64,000 nucleotides of DNA, taken from positions 14,533,151 through 14,597,150 of the forward strand of contig NC_045143.1 of the NCBI RefSeq assembly GCF_008831285.2, given 5' to 3'. The notes under the pieces are model-generated. The model did no database searches. It saw only the letters and a program-made list of their open reading frames with translations, and was not told the DNA's origin. The position numbers and the translations under genes are program-made. The number at the start of each line of letters is the position of its first letter. Within the stretch, counting starts at the first letter, position 1. This stretch comes from Nymphaea colorata. Taxonomy: Eukaryota > Streptophyta > Magnoliopsida > Nymphaeales > Nymphaeaceae. This document shows, one piece after another, positions 46,989 to 59,255 of the stretch.

Positions 46989-47021
<33 letters not shown>

Positions 47022-47038
47022 GATTCTAGAAAGAAAAG

Positions 47039-47089
<51 letters not shown>

Positions 47090-47200
47090 TCATATATATA
47101 TATGAAAATTTGTAAAATAAAATATAAAAACATAGAGAGAGATGGATAAAGGGAATCATCATGTGTACATATATGTATATAACATATATGTACATATACG
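46910..47200. repeat. AT dinucleotide microsatellites
   Basis: (AT)n tracts at about 46910-46922, 46989-47016, 47044-47085 and 47092-47104, embedded in A-rich purine sequence. The short minus-strand open frames here are artefacts of the repeat. Confidence 0.9.
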
Positions 47201-47899
47201 TCATCTTGAACTTTAAAAATCAAGAAATAACTTAAAATATCCAACTTCAAGTTTTATGTAGGTTGGAGATGAGCTTAGACTCATGCTAGAGCCTAAGCTA
47301 AGTCTCCAAAGCCGAATTAAAGAAGGTTTTTGCTTCAAAAATCTTTTGAAAAACATGATTTCAAAGATTTTTTTTATATATAAACATAAAACATAATTAT
47401 TTCGTTTGTTACAAGGGAATATATTTTTTCCACCATTGGGTATGGAAGAAAATGAAATCACATAATAAAGCATTCATTAGGGTTCCTAATTGGATGACTA
47501 AGAGAGAATCTAAACGCAAAAAAAACTTCAAAATGCATATTAACATGTACATATTCGTAAGGGTTTTCCTGGCTTGGACAAGCTCTCACATAAAAAATTA
47601 ACATAAGAATAAAGAGAAAATTCCAAACTACACTCTCATTCTTGCCGTGCATTCACATATAAATAGGAAAAATTAAGCATTTATGCATGAACAATATCTC
47701 AAAACAAAACAACATTCAAGTAAAAGAGAGAACATGTTTCAATCATAAAATGAAATATCATCTCATCTATTCATGCTCCCGGTGCACTTGAGCGTAGCTT
47801 CTTGACTAAAAAAAAAAAAAAAAGATTTGAAAGCTATCTCATATGATCATGAGGAGCTGAAGAAGAGAGAAAATAAAGGAAAGAAATAAAATGAGATAT

Positions 47900-49720
47900 C
47901 AGTCACATACCTCTAATCCTCTTCCGCTCAGTTGTGCAATCAAGAAGACAACAATTAATGTTTTTAAACATAGCACAAATCAATAGGGAAAGAGGCGGAT
48001 TTGGTTACCATACATAGAGCTGGAAGATGCTGAAATGATTCAGCCGCCAAGCCTAAGACGAACTGTTGCGATTGATTCAGATGTCAGAATCAGACATGTC
48101 TGGGCTCATTGGATTTGTGGGGACATTGGGTACACTGAGAATCCAAAAAGAAAGTGAATCTGCATCGGATCTGGGCAGCAATGGTCATGGAACGGGGACT
48201 GTTCCCGCAGCTATCGTAGATTCTATAGATTGAACTTGCCGAAAGACAGGGGCAGCTTCACACCTCTACAGATTTCTGCTCCTTGCTCGGATTTACATGT
48301 TCTATAGCTCAGGGACAGTAGTCACAGGAACAGATGGTCAGAAAACTTGTTGTTCCGGTCGACTCCGGCCACTTCTCCAGTCGAGCAGTGACAGTCGAGC
48401 AGTGATGCGTTAGAATCGTCAGACATTGAGGATATGAGGATTCTACTTGAGTACTTTGTTGGCATTTGGTCGATGGTGGAGACCATGGTGCTGGTTGGAA
48501 CAGAGCTGTCAGGATACTCTATTTTGCTTCAAAACAGGGGGATGCCACACAAGGATAGGCGACCGGAAAACTCATCGCTACGGCCGACTCCGATCACTGT
48601 TCTAGTCGAACTTGATCTCAATGGAACTGCGACACACCTAGGGTCATATCTCGGTGAATGATCGCTGGTGGAGACAGCACCGTGCAGAAGAACAGTCGTT
48701 GCTTCCTCCTTCACGCGAATAGGGGAGGGTTACAATAGGTAGCAGACAGGCTGCGGGGAATCTATTGATTCCGACCGGTGGGAGTCACGGCACCGGTCGA
48801 GCTTGGGCTCGATGGAACTGAAAGAGGCAGAGGATCCTTTCTGAGTACTTGGGGAGTAAATGATCAAGCCTGCCGGGAAACCTCTTTGCCAGGAAACAGG
48901 GAGTTGTTTTGAGCTAGTTCTTCACCGATTCGTGCTCAAATCGATTGGGGGTTGCTCAGTGATCCTTAGTTTCTCAAGATAATCGGCTTCCCCCTCACGT
49001 TGGAGATCAAAGGGGTTTTATAGAGGAGAGGGAGCCACTTGCACGCTGCTGCCTGTTGCAAAAAAGAGGAGGCCACCCAATTGAACGATGGCGCTGCATC
49101 TCACTAGAATCCACGCCTATCGTCGAGAACCTCCACAAAGCCACCTGTGGTCGCCCTGCTTCTGCACGCCTGCTCGTCTGCAGGTCACCGGTCATTCGTT
49201 TCGAACCCACAAAACCGCATGCCACCCAGTTTCTGGCCGTTCACGCGATGCCATTTGCCTCCACGCCTGCATTGGAACTCCGTCCGCTGCAACAACGGTC
49301 GACTGAATCCTCCGTCTGGAACCCACAACACCTCGTGGTTGCCGGTCTGATTTCTTGTTGGGTATCTACACCGTTGCATGCTGGCTGCCTGTCATGCCTG
49401 ACGCCGGGTCGCTTGACGTTCACGCCACGCCACTTGCCACTGCGTTCGTTCTACTGCATCATTGGCACTCCACCCATTCAATGACGGTCGAAAGCACGCC
49501 CAACGGCTCCCTGTAATGTCACCTGCTCATCGCCTGATGCTTCCTACCAGAATCCTGTGAAGTCGCCGGAAGCAGGCGCTGGACGTCAGAAGCTACCATC
49601 CTACCTACATTTGAGAGTTGAACGGTCGGCCCGGTTCGGTCGACTATTCCTTGTACCTGACCTGGTCGTCTCACCCCGGTCACACAATGAACCAGATGAT
49701 ACAATATTAATAAGTTAGGT
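47900..49720 (-). promoter_or_regulatory. GC-richer block with a TATA-like motif on the minus strand
   Basis: The minus strand reads CTCCTCTATAAAACCCCTTT around 49008-49027, a good plant TATA context. Downstream on that strand (lower coordinates) there are several hundred bases of GC-richer sequence that ends near 47915 in GAGGTATGTG, a possible splice donor. No protein domain is recognised; the 142-codon plus frame at 49056-49484 looks accidental. Diverged internal repeats (GG(A/C)ACTCC and (A/G)ACGGTCGA at about 49274-49302 and 49464-49491) are present. It could be an LTR/leader of an unidentified element or a gene promoter. Confidence 0.35.
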
Positions 49721-51539
49721 CTGGGTTTTAAATCAAACCCATTAACATATATCCAATCGAAAAGAAGTGTGGGTCCAGGTTCTGGATTTAAATCTCACCT
49801 CTAAGGTTGAGTTTAGAATTTGTGAAAAAGACATGGGTTTAAAGATTTATTTTGGATCGAACAAGCACTAACTTGTTCTGGGTCTAGAATTTAAATCCAA
49901 ATAAAGTAGTCTTTTTTGAAATATTTGGAGTGATAACAGACCCATAGCATCGATGTAAATCATACATAGTGCACAATTTTCCTCCATGGTTTGGTCTTCC
50001 AAGGTCTGTTAAAGCTCTCTTCAACCTACTCAAGGCTAGATCGATCGGTTTCTAATTGGCGAATAATAACTACCTATGTAGGAAGAGCATGACCTGTCCT
50101 ACGTTACAGAATAATAACTACCTATGTAATTAGCGCATAGCTTGACCTGTCCTCCTAGGCATATATGTGCTCTATTCTACCATAGGGCACATTATAATTA
50201 ACGCGTGGCACCCATACTTTGGTGGTCAAACCGTGAAACATCAGATATTTATATAAATATTGTATCTATACAAACATTTACATGTTTGAATTATATAAAA
50301 ACTGGGCCCACAATTTAAAAAAATAGCAGAAATGCTATAAACCACCGTGCCCAGCAATCACTCTCTATCTTGATAGCATCACAATTAAGAAACATTGTCT
50401 TCTACTGAGCAAGTACCTAAAAATAACGTCAACGCATCAACATACAACATAGTCCATTCTAAGCAGCTTTTAGTCATGATACACAAACCAAGTCACTAGG
50501 GAAAAAAGAGTGTGGGGGTAACCCCACCTGTGACTCCAAACTAGGCTGTGTTCAGCTATCACTACTACAGCAGTGCATCCCAACCTCTTAATGGGGATGA
50601 CCGAGTCGCTAGTAGCCTGGGAGAGGAGCACTTCACAATGTGGTCTGTTCTTGGTAAGTCCATTCTTGGTAAGTTTGTTCTCGAACCCGGGCCCTCGCAT
50701 CCAGTCGATAAAGTCTGTCCACGGTAAAACTGGCCTTTGGCCTTTACTTTACATATGTCTCATGCTTAGGCATCCACATGCATCACAGGCTCTTGCCATA
50801 ATATTCAATCAAATGCAATAATAAGTGCATCATAAATCATCATACAACATCAAATAATAAGATTCACATGCCTAAAATCACAACAATGTGAGCACTGGTC
50901 TAACGCCAGTCTTTCGGCACCACAGTTACAATATAGCACCTTTTGAAGAGGTCCATTCATAAAAATAACACGGTTGCAGTACCCATAAATCAAAATATCA
51001 TTGTCATACATTAGTGGGTGTCTTGTATAGAAAGATTAAGAGACATGTGTGAAATATTGTTAATACTCATCAGAAACTATTTCATGCTAGTTGATACATG
51101 CTATGATCAATTAACGACATTGCATTTCATTAAAACAGGAATACACAATTTTTCTCAATGTCAGAGGGAAAAGACACACTACCTTTTGATGGCAAACCTT
51201 AGGACTAAACTACATCCATTAGCACATTCAATGCTCACATTGGGTGGCCCATTCATTGTGTTTGCTAACTTGTAGGTGAGGGCACAAAAGTCAAAATGCA
51301 CACCTGACGTGTGGTGGCATGCAAAAATAAAACATACACATATGTGCATGCACACATATACCAATAAGCAAGTCAAACTTGTGAAGCCGTCGCTGACCAA
51401 CATTGGCCGATTAGGGCAGGCCATTGACCGCGGCCAATTCCAGCAGAGTAAAAGAAATACATTTGGGCACTTTAGCCCAAAACGTTGAGTAAGTCATGAT
51501 GATGCACTCCATTACATGTCAAATGTGCATCGAAAGGGC
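49721..51539. other. Non-coding repeat-like DNA
   Basis: No supported gene. Contains short direct repeats (AATAATAACTACCTATGTA at 50065 and 50107; TTCTTGGTAAGT at 50649 and 50664). General style resembles LTR sequence, but no boundaries were found. Confidence 0.4.
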
Positions 51540-51990
51540 TCATTGGGAAAACCGAGGTTTGAGATTTCATAAAAACACCCAAACTGGGTCATTTCTCTCG
51601 AAATTAAGTATGCAAATACATAAAGTAAAACAAAAATGCATCAATCGAAACCTTTAGCACAAAAACTATACAACAAACTAACCCCAAAGGGCCACCACTG
51701 GAAAAACTAAGGGTTTTGGATTTCGTGAAAATGCCCAAACCAAGTCGGTTATCTCGAAATTAAATATGCAAATGCATAAAGTACAATAAATAACGTCAAA
51801 GGTAGAATTTGGCTGAAAACTACATGCCAAACTGGCCTTAAAGGACTCTTGAGGGAAATTGAGGGGCTTCATGAAAACACCCAAATCAAGCCGTTTTTCT
51901 CCAAAACAAATATGCGAACATGTAAAGCATAAAAAATAGGTGTTAATGCCAAAATTTGGTATGAAACTATGCATGATATAATTCGAATTT
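51540..51990. repeat. About 150-bp tandem repeat, 3 diverged copies
   Basis: The marker (ACACCC/ATGCCC)AAA followed by CGAAATTAA(G/A)TATGCAAAT and CATAAAGTA recurs at 51575, 51731 and 51877, spacings 156 and 146 bp. No coding capacity. Confidence 0.75.
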
Positions 51991-52119
51991 AGTCAAAATG
52001 CAAATTTTCAATCATAAAACCCTTGGGAATGACCATACTTGTGTTTTGCTTTGCTCTGGTCTATGCTAGGCACCACAAATTTCATCGGATGACCTCCCTA
52101 ACTGTGCTGGGGGCATCTC

Positions 52120-52210
52120 TTTCTCCCCCTTCTCTTCTTCCTATCTTTTTTTTTTTCTTTCCTCTCCCTTCTCATTCTTTCTCCTTCTCTCTCTTCCCCT
52201 CTCTCTTTGA
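52120..52210. repeat. Polypyrimidine tract
   Basis: About 90 bases of almost pure C/T (T-run at about 52147-52160) on the plus strand. On the minus strand this is a long polypurine stretch. Confidence 0.85.
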
Positions 52211-52659
52211 ATGTTAACAAGGATGGGGGTCGAGTTCATTCGACCCCCCCTCTTATAACTTTTTGTTAAAGAAATACTGACACTAATCATGGATTAATAA
52301 ATTACTAATCCTCATACTACTTTAAAGCTGAATTCCTTAAAAGTGCTCGATAGTTTCATTTAAGTTGCTCTCTAGTTTTTCAAAACTGCCCTCTAGCTTT
52401 CTAAAATTTTCTGAAGAACTCATACTTCAACTGAATAATTCTTTGTCTTATTTTATCCGATTTTGACTTATTAGTGTCATTGAAGAGCTTGCTACAAACT
52501 CTACATAATCATATCAATCTCATTTAAAGGCTTCAAACTGCCAAAAAAATGACATACATACATGTACAAATCCCAAAATTTATATTAAGAAAGAGAAAGA
52601 ACTGATTATGAATGTATCTACTATTCATGATGTTACAATGAATAAGCTCCCTAGCCTTT

Positions 52660-53045
52660 AGAACTGAATTGAACTCAAACTTGAAGGAATGAAATCAAAC
52701 CATACTAAGAGTATATTGATTTATATATAATAAACATAATCCCAGCTTGTTTTTAGTTCACTCTATCAAGTTGAGCTCAAAATTCAACATAAACTCCTAA
52801 AAAATAAGAGAGTTTGATTTGTACATAATAAAGATGGTCCTAGCTTGATTTTAGCTCATTTTATCAGGTTCAGCTCAAACCCTTGAAAACATGAGAAAGA
52901 AAGAATTCAAACTGGGATGAATGAACTCAAACTAAACTAAAGGAATGTTGATTTATAATGATAAACAAGGTCTAAGCTTGGTTTTCACTCTTCTAGGTTG
53001 AGCTCAAACATCGTTCAAACTCCCAAAAGACAGGAGACAGAAAAA
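52660..53045. repeat. Diverged tandem repeat, 3 copies of about 100-134 bp
   Basis: The block TTGATTT...ATAAA..GGTC..AGCTTG.TTTT...GAGCTCAAA recurs at 52715, 52814 and 52948. Unit length varies. Non-coding. Confidence 0.7.
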
Positions 53046-53739
53046 CTCAGTGGGAACATGCAAGTCATCATAAAGTTGAAACCTGGGTTGGGTGACTCAA
53101 AATAAGTGAAATAATTCTCTCTCCATTAAGTAAACTTGTTTTAACTTTGTTGAGCTAAAGATCATGGTTTTATGTTCCAAAAGCTGATTTGAGATATAGG
53201 GGAGACTAAGATATCCATGGTGAGTTGGCTTTAGCGACTCCTAGGGTTATGTAAAGTTGAGAAATGGTCTAATTGCTCAAATATTAAATAATTCTCAAAA
53301 TTTTAGTGAAAGATCCTTACTTTTCAAGTTGAGATGCTAGGAGTCAGAGGAAAATTGGTAATTTCTAGCTTGGATAAATCTAGGTGGTTTGAGTTTAGGT
53401 GTTTGATGCTAGTCTAAAAAATGCATGTTTGGCTCAAAAATGGTTCTTTGTTATTGAAGTTGGTCTTTAAAAAATCAAATTGAAAATCTCATGGTGAATG
53501 TTAAAATGAACATTCAAACTTGTAAAAATTTTGGGTGTTCAGAAAAGCCCATCTTTGCTACTAAGGTGGGAACCACACTTAGTGGTAAAGACTGAACACC
53601 CATCTTGAAGTTGACAATATTTTTGAAATCGGACTTTCGAAAAGGAAAATCCATTTTGAAATATATATATATAATATACAAAATGCCTCAATGTAAATAC
53701 TGGTACAATGGTTATGGAAATGGTTGAAAAGTTTTGGGG

Positions 53740-55920
53740 AAATTTATGCATTGGGGTACCTGTGTGCTGAAGCACGAAAATCTCCCAAAAAATATGGGTG
53801 GTTACAAAAATGGCTGTAAAATTCATTCAATGAAATGCATGTGCTTGTATGCTTGTGTGCGCCAAAACATGAAAATCTCACACAAATGTGAGTGCTTGTG
53901 AAATACTTGTGGACTAAAAATGCTTGCAAAATTTGATAAAATTTGTTGCTTGTATCTCTTGTATCTTGTAAGGCTTACATGATTTTGTTCTTATAGGATA
54001 AAAACTTTTCAGCCAATGAGATGAAATTCATCTAAAATAAACGTTCTTTCATTCCTAAATGATAAACTAAGAAGGGCTGCTCCCTATGTCATAAGGCTTA
54101 TTAGTGCAATATTTGTCACTATCCATATTCCTTTGTGATCACAAGAAGGTTATTTTTTGATCTTATTAGGGAACTCGACTCGAGCGACCATGGGTTTCTT
54201 GGCAAGCATTATGCTCATTCTGTCATTAAATTTGGTCATTTTGGCTCTCTTATTCTTGTTTTCTTGATATTTCAGGCCAACCTTCACTTGTTGGAGAAAT
54301 ACCTCACCACCCCATAGGCGACCATGAAGTTTTACTACTTTGTTGGCTATGTAACTTTGTCATTGCAATATCATGTCTATTGGACTTTCTACTAAACCCT
54401 TGTAACGAGTTTGGGTTGGTAGATCACAGACAAGTTGGCCATAGGGTACTAGGTGTAGAATACCTCTCATGCTTACTTGCTCGAGCTCAGAAGGCATGAG
54501 AAGACATAACTAAACAAATCTTCATAGATAATACAATTTTGTAGAATAGACACAAACCAACTTTATGCTTGCCTAACATTTTCAAATTTAGATCTAGCTG
54601 AACAACTACATTTGCCTCGAGCCCATTTCTCATCGCTCTTTTTTTTTATGTTTTGCCTATTTTGCTTGGGTCAACTTAGTCTCTTTTTCTCTAATTGAAT
54701 CTTGATAAACTCTTGCTTTACTAGGGGATCAAAGCTAGTGACATTTCCTAAACCTTTAATTCCTTCTATTTCCTCAAACTTTCTTCTAACTTAGAACAAG
54801 ATCCTATCAAAACTTTCATCCTTTGACGATTATCAAATCATTGGCTTTTTCTTGTTCTCTTCAGAGAAATGAAAATCATTTGGTGCTAGTAAGATACAAT
54901 ATGGTAACTTGTTCAGAATATTTATCATATCTGAAGAATTTTTTGCGTGAAGGGATGAAAATGGGCACCAAGGTGTGAAAATATGCATCAAAGTGCATAA
55001 ATGTGCACTGAAGTGCGGAAATATGTGTTGAAATGCATATACTTTTATATAATGAAGAACAAAAAACTTATGTAATGGTACATTTACTTGGGGGCACTGC
55101 AGCACAAAATCTCATGTTGAAACATGTTTACTTGGGTGCTATGAAGTGTGAAATCTTATACTAGAATACAAAAGTTTGAAAACTTACCTAAACTAGTGTG
55201 TTCACTTGTATGCTCCGAAGCATGAAAATCTATGTCAAGCCATGTTCACTAGAGGGCACTGAAGCACAAAATCTTATACCAAAGCACATTTACTTATGTG
55301 CACCAAAACTATAAATCTTACACCAAAACATGGAGACTTGTGTGAGTCGAAGTACAAAAATTTATGCAATGGTATGTTCACTTGTGTGCATTGAAGCACA
55401 AAAATCTTATGTTGAGGCATGTTCACTTGAGGGTGACAAAGTGTAAAATCTTATACCAGTGTGTGTGTCTCATAAAACTTTTATGTGCAGAAACATGAGA
55501 ATGGTTTACCAAAGTATGAAATTTTTTGAAAAATTGTAAGATTTTGTTGCAACGAGGTGTGGAATCTTGTGCGAAAGTATGAAATTCTGAAAACTTGTAA
55601 AAAATTGAGTGCAAGAAAGCGCAAAATTGAAACTTGTTTTGACTTGTGTGTGAATGGACATTTTCATGCATTGATGTGAAAGATTCAAAAACTTGTAAGC
55701 ACTTAGGTGTAAAATTTAGAAAACATGTGAAATTGAAATACTTGTATGCACCAAGGTGTGAGATTTAGAAAAACTTGTGAAAATGAAAAACCTATGCACA
55801 TCAAGGCATGAAATTGAAAAAACTTATAAAATGTGAAATGATAAGGCATGTGTATACCTAAGTGTAAAATTTGAAAAGCTTGTGCAAAATTTGAAGAACA
55901 ATAATATAACATTTGAATGC
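53740..55920. repeat. Degenerate 44-bp tandem array beside the gypsy pol end
   Basis: A unit close to TTCACTTGTGTGCACTGAAG plus CACAAAATCTTATACCAAAG recurs at 55083, 55127, 55201, 55245, 55289, 55333, 55377 and 55422, with a 44-45 bp step. Weaker related copies extend to about 53740 and 55920. It sits immediately downstream (minus strand) of the integrase end, the 3' untranslated part of the element, where Tat/Ogre-type elements are known to carry variable tandem repeats. Confidence 0.75.
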
Positions 55921-56164
55921 CCTGTAGTAAATGTTTGAAAACTTAAGGTTTTTGAAAAACTTCAAAAAACCTATAAGATTGGCATATACTTGAACATGTG
56001 GACTTGTGGACTAATTATTCTCAAACTTTTAAAAACTTTGAAATTTTCCTTGTTGAAAAGCTTTTTGTGGCCATTTTCTTGCAACTTGTGATGTTTTATT
56101 AAAAAAAGTGCCTCACTATGAAGGGCCACAGAGAGATTTTATGCATAAGATAGAAATCAGAGAC

Positions 56165-56519
56165 TAGTCCGGTCATCAAAAGAAATTGTATTGATAAGAA
56201 ATTTGGTACAATTGGATTATACATAGAATTTCTTCAAATGAGGAGCATTTATAGGATCAAACAATTCAACCACATCAGCATCAATTAGTTGGTATGGATT
56301 GCTTGACAAAACTTACTTGATGACATAAGGCCCATCCCAATTCAGGGCCCACTTTCCACAAGGATGATTTTCCCAAAGGATAGTTGACCTTTGCATTAGC
56401 TCATTGATTTTGAAACTTTGCTTGACCACTGATTTGGCATAATGTCGAGCTACCCTTTGTCAGTAAGATTTTGCATGTTGCACTGCTAGCTATCTTTTCT
56501 CATCGAGCTAGTCTAACTG
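56165..56519 (-). pseudogene. Gypsy integrase C-terminus
   Basis: Minus strand: LDEKR, QRVARHYAKSVVKQSFKINE, then KWALNWDGPYVIK, a stop, then NPYQLIDADVVELFDPINAP and HLKKFYV. This is the conserved C-terminal tail of Tat/Athila pol (NW(D/E)GPYVVK ... PIN..HLKK(Y/F)Y). Several in-frame stops. The core domain that should precede it is absent. Confidence 0.8.
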
Positions 56520-56520
56520 T

Positions 56521-56802
56521 AAAATCTGCTACTTTTGATAGTACTTTAGCCTTGGCAGGATCTACTTTAATGTCACACTGACTCACCATGTATCCCGAGA
56601 GTTTGCTTGTTTTAAAACACACATTTTCTAGGATTTAATCTCAACTTGTATTAGAGAAACCTATCAAAAACTTAAGTTAAACCACAACATGATCCTAACA
56701 TGTCTTGGACTTCACTAAAATATAATCTACATATGCATCCATAAATTTGTGCATCTACTTGTGAAATATGGTTGCCACGGCTCTCTAATACATTGATCTT
56801 GC
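56521..56802 (-). pseudogene. Gypsy reverse transcriptase, second half
   Basis: Minus strand: RAVATIFHK, MHKFMDAYVDYILVKSK, then KLSGYMVSQCDIKVDPAKAK. The catalytic YVDD is YVDY (56722-56733), losing the second Asp. The CAG codon expected before RAVATIF is TAG. The 5' end of this half coincides with the solo LTR insertion point at 56803; the 3' end meets the integrase C-terminus by deletion. Confidence 0.82.
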
Positions 56803-59169
56803 TGTTGACACCCCAAAATTTTTCATTTAGTTGCTGAAGGCAATTCCAAAATATTTACAAAGAACTTCACACAAATGATTGTGAAAATTCTTGATTTCAA
56901 ACTGAATTTTGAGTTCAAACTCAATTTTGGTTCAAAGTCATGAATTTAACTCATAACACAAATCACAATATGGGATTATGAGTCTAAATCTCATTCCATT
57001 ATATAATAATGGATCCAAATTAAGACATGCAACCCAAATCCATTTTCAATTGTCATTTGGAATCCGAATCAAATTATGAATCCAAATCTAGATTACTAAT
57101 CCAAAACTGGATCCAACTATCAAAATGTCATGTGGGTCATACATGGCCAATGTGACCAATGCTCACCTAAAGGTGGTGCCAAACCTAGTAGGATAAGTCA
57201 AACTTGAAGCCACTGAGCCTAGTCAATACACATCAAACCTGTCAATCAATCTAGTCATGGACCAAAATAGTTCTTGATTAAACCCCACATAGCTTTGACT
57301 AAGCATAGTCAAGGCACAATTCAAATTGAACTTAGAAAAAAAAAATTTCATTGTTGTCTACAACTTCTTCGAATTCGGTCAAAGTCAAAGCATGAATTGA
57401 ATGTTGACCATGGTCAAAGTGTCCAGTCAATTCAATTTTAAGAAAAAATTATCCTTCTCAATCAAGCTCAATCGATAAAACCGTAATTTGGGCTTTAAGT
57501 GAATCAATTACATTTCTGAACTTGTGAACCATACGAGTCAAACAAAATTGTAAAATTTCAATTTCAATTAGGGATTTGACCAAACCAAACCCATTGTTAG
57601 TCAAATTTTGGTCAAAAATGTCCTTTACAATTCAATTTAATACCATGAATTTGAAAGTTAAATTGAATTGTTGAATTTATAGATAAGGAAGTCCATAATT
57701 CAATGCAATTTAAATTTAGGTCACTAGGACAAAGCCTAGTAGACCCAAGTCAAACTCAAACACACCCAAGAGAGAGAGTGTTCAAAGTCAGAGTGAAAGG
57801 CTTTTCTCATCAAAATTTTAATTACAAATTGAAACTAAGTTTAAAACCCAATGTTTAAAATTAAAATCACAATTAGGCTTGGTCAAAGTCACGTTGGACT
57901 TGATCTAGCCCAAACCCACCCAGCCCATGCGCGTGGGCTAGGTGAGCCCATTCTTGAAATAAAGAAAGATTAAAATAATCTTTCTTGGAATTAGCATGGT
58001 GATGTGGCAGCCACATGACCCAAGCAATGATGGCAATCTAGGTGCTCCTTTCCACCTGAGTGGCCAACCATTGGCTGGTCCATGCCACCTCATTAGGGTG
58101 GACTAGCCCAAGGATGACACCTCAAAAGAATCCAAAAGGGGTACGATTTTCTTTTTGAAATTTTTTTGAAAAGGAAAACGAAGGAAGGGCGCAGCCCACT
58201 CTTGCTTCTCCATTTTAAGCAAACTCTTTTCAAAAATTAAAGGAGAAAGAAATTCTATGCAAATCCCTCTTGAGACCCAAGGGGGGAATGATTTTCTCAT
58301 TCTAACACTTGTTGTCTCTCTCTTCCCCTTAGTTTCAGCTAAAAGAAAGAAGAAGAAGAGAAAAAGAAGAAGCCGAGAAAAGGAGGAGCCCTCATCATAC
58401 AAGCTCTCTCTCTCTTCCATTCCTTGCTTCTATACTTGCTAAGCTATGCACTTCATTGGACTCTTGCTTAAGATTTCAAATACAAGGAAAATCATCCTTA
58501 TCCTCCATTTTCAGCAAGAAGACCCTCTTCTTCTAGTCTTGCTAAGCTTGAATCTAAGTTTGGATTCTTGTTTAGGATTGCTTGATTTAGAAAAAAGCAA
58601 AGAGAAGTTTCAAACACGAAGCCCGACCACAAGGCAGGGCTGATTCTAGCTTATTCTTCATTTAATTTCCCTTCTTGCTATTTATTTTCAAGTTCAATAT
58701 CCAACATTTTAGTTTTTTTTCATAGCTGGGAATAATGTCCAGCTAGGGTGAGCTACGATCAAATGTACATTTTACTGCATTCTTTATGCATATTTTAGAT
58801 TCTCAGAAACAAAACACATGAATCTATTTTCTAAAAGGGCCCCAAAGCCACGCCTCTTCCAAAAATAGCTTGGCTAAACCCATTTCAACTCTCCACCATG
58901 AGAGGGTTTCATGGTGACAGAGTGATTTATATTTACTTCAATATATAATCAAATTGCCTATTAAGAACAAATGCATTCTCATAAATATAATCCACTCTTA
59001 CATGGAAAATTATAGAGAAATTTGCTTGAGCATTCTCTTAATCTTTTTTTTTTATCTTGAGTCATTTTGATTCATGCGTTCGTTATCTAATTGATTAAGG
59101 GTGGTGATGAACCATCAAAATTTGCATCATAAAAGGTCCTTTATCAAATTTTCTATTTAAGGAGGCAAC

Positions 59170-59255
<86 letters not shown>

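Noticed and set aside
47016-47250. Short Tyr/Ile-rich frames on the minus strand
   Set aside because: They are translations of the AT dinucleotide tracts.
49056-49484. 142-codon plus-strand open frame in the GC-richer block
   Set aside because: No recognisable domain, overlapping open frames in two other phases, and diverged internal repeats. GC-rich DNA gives long frames by chance.
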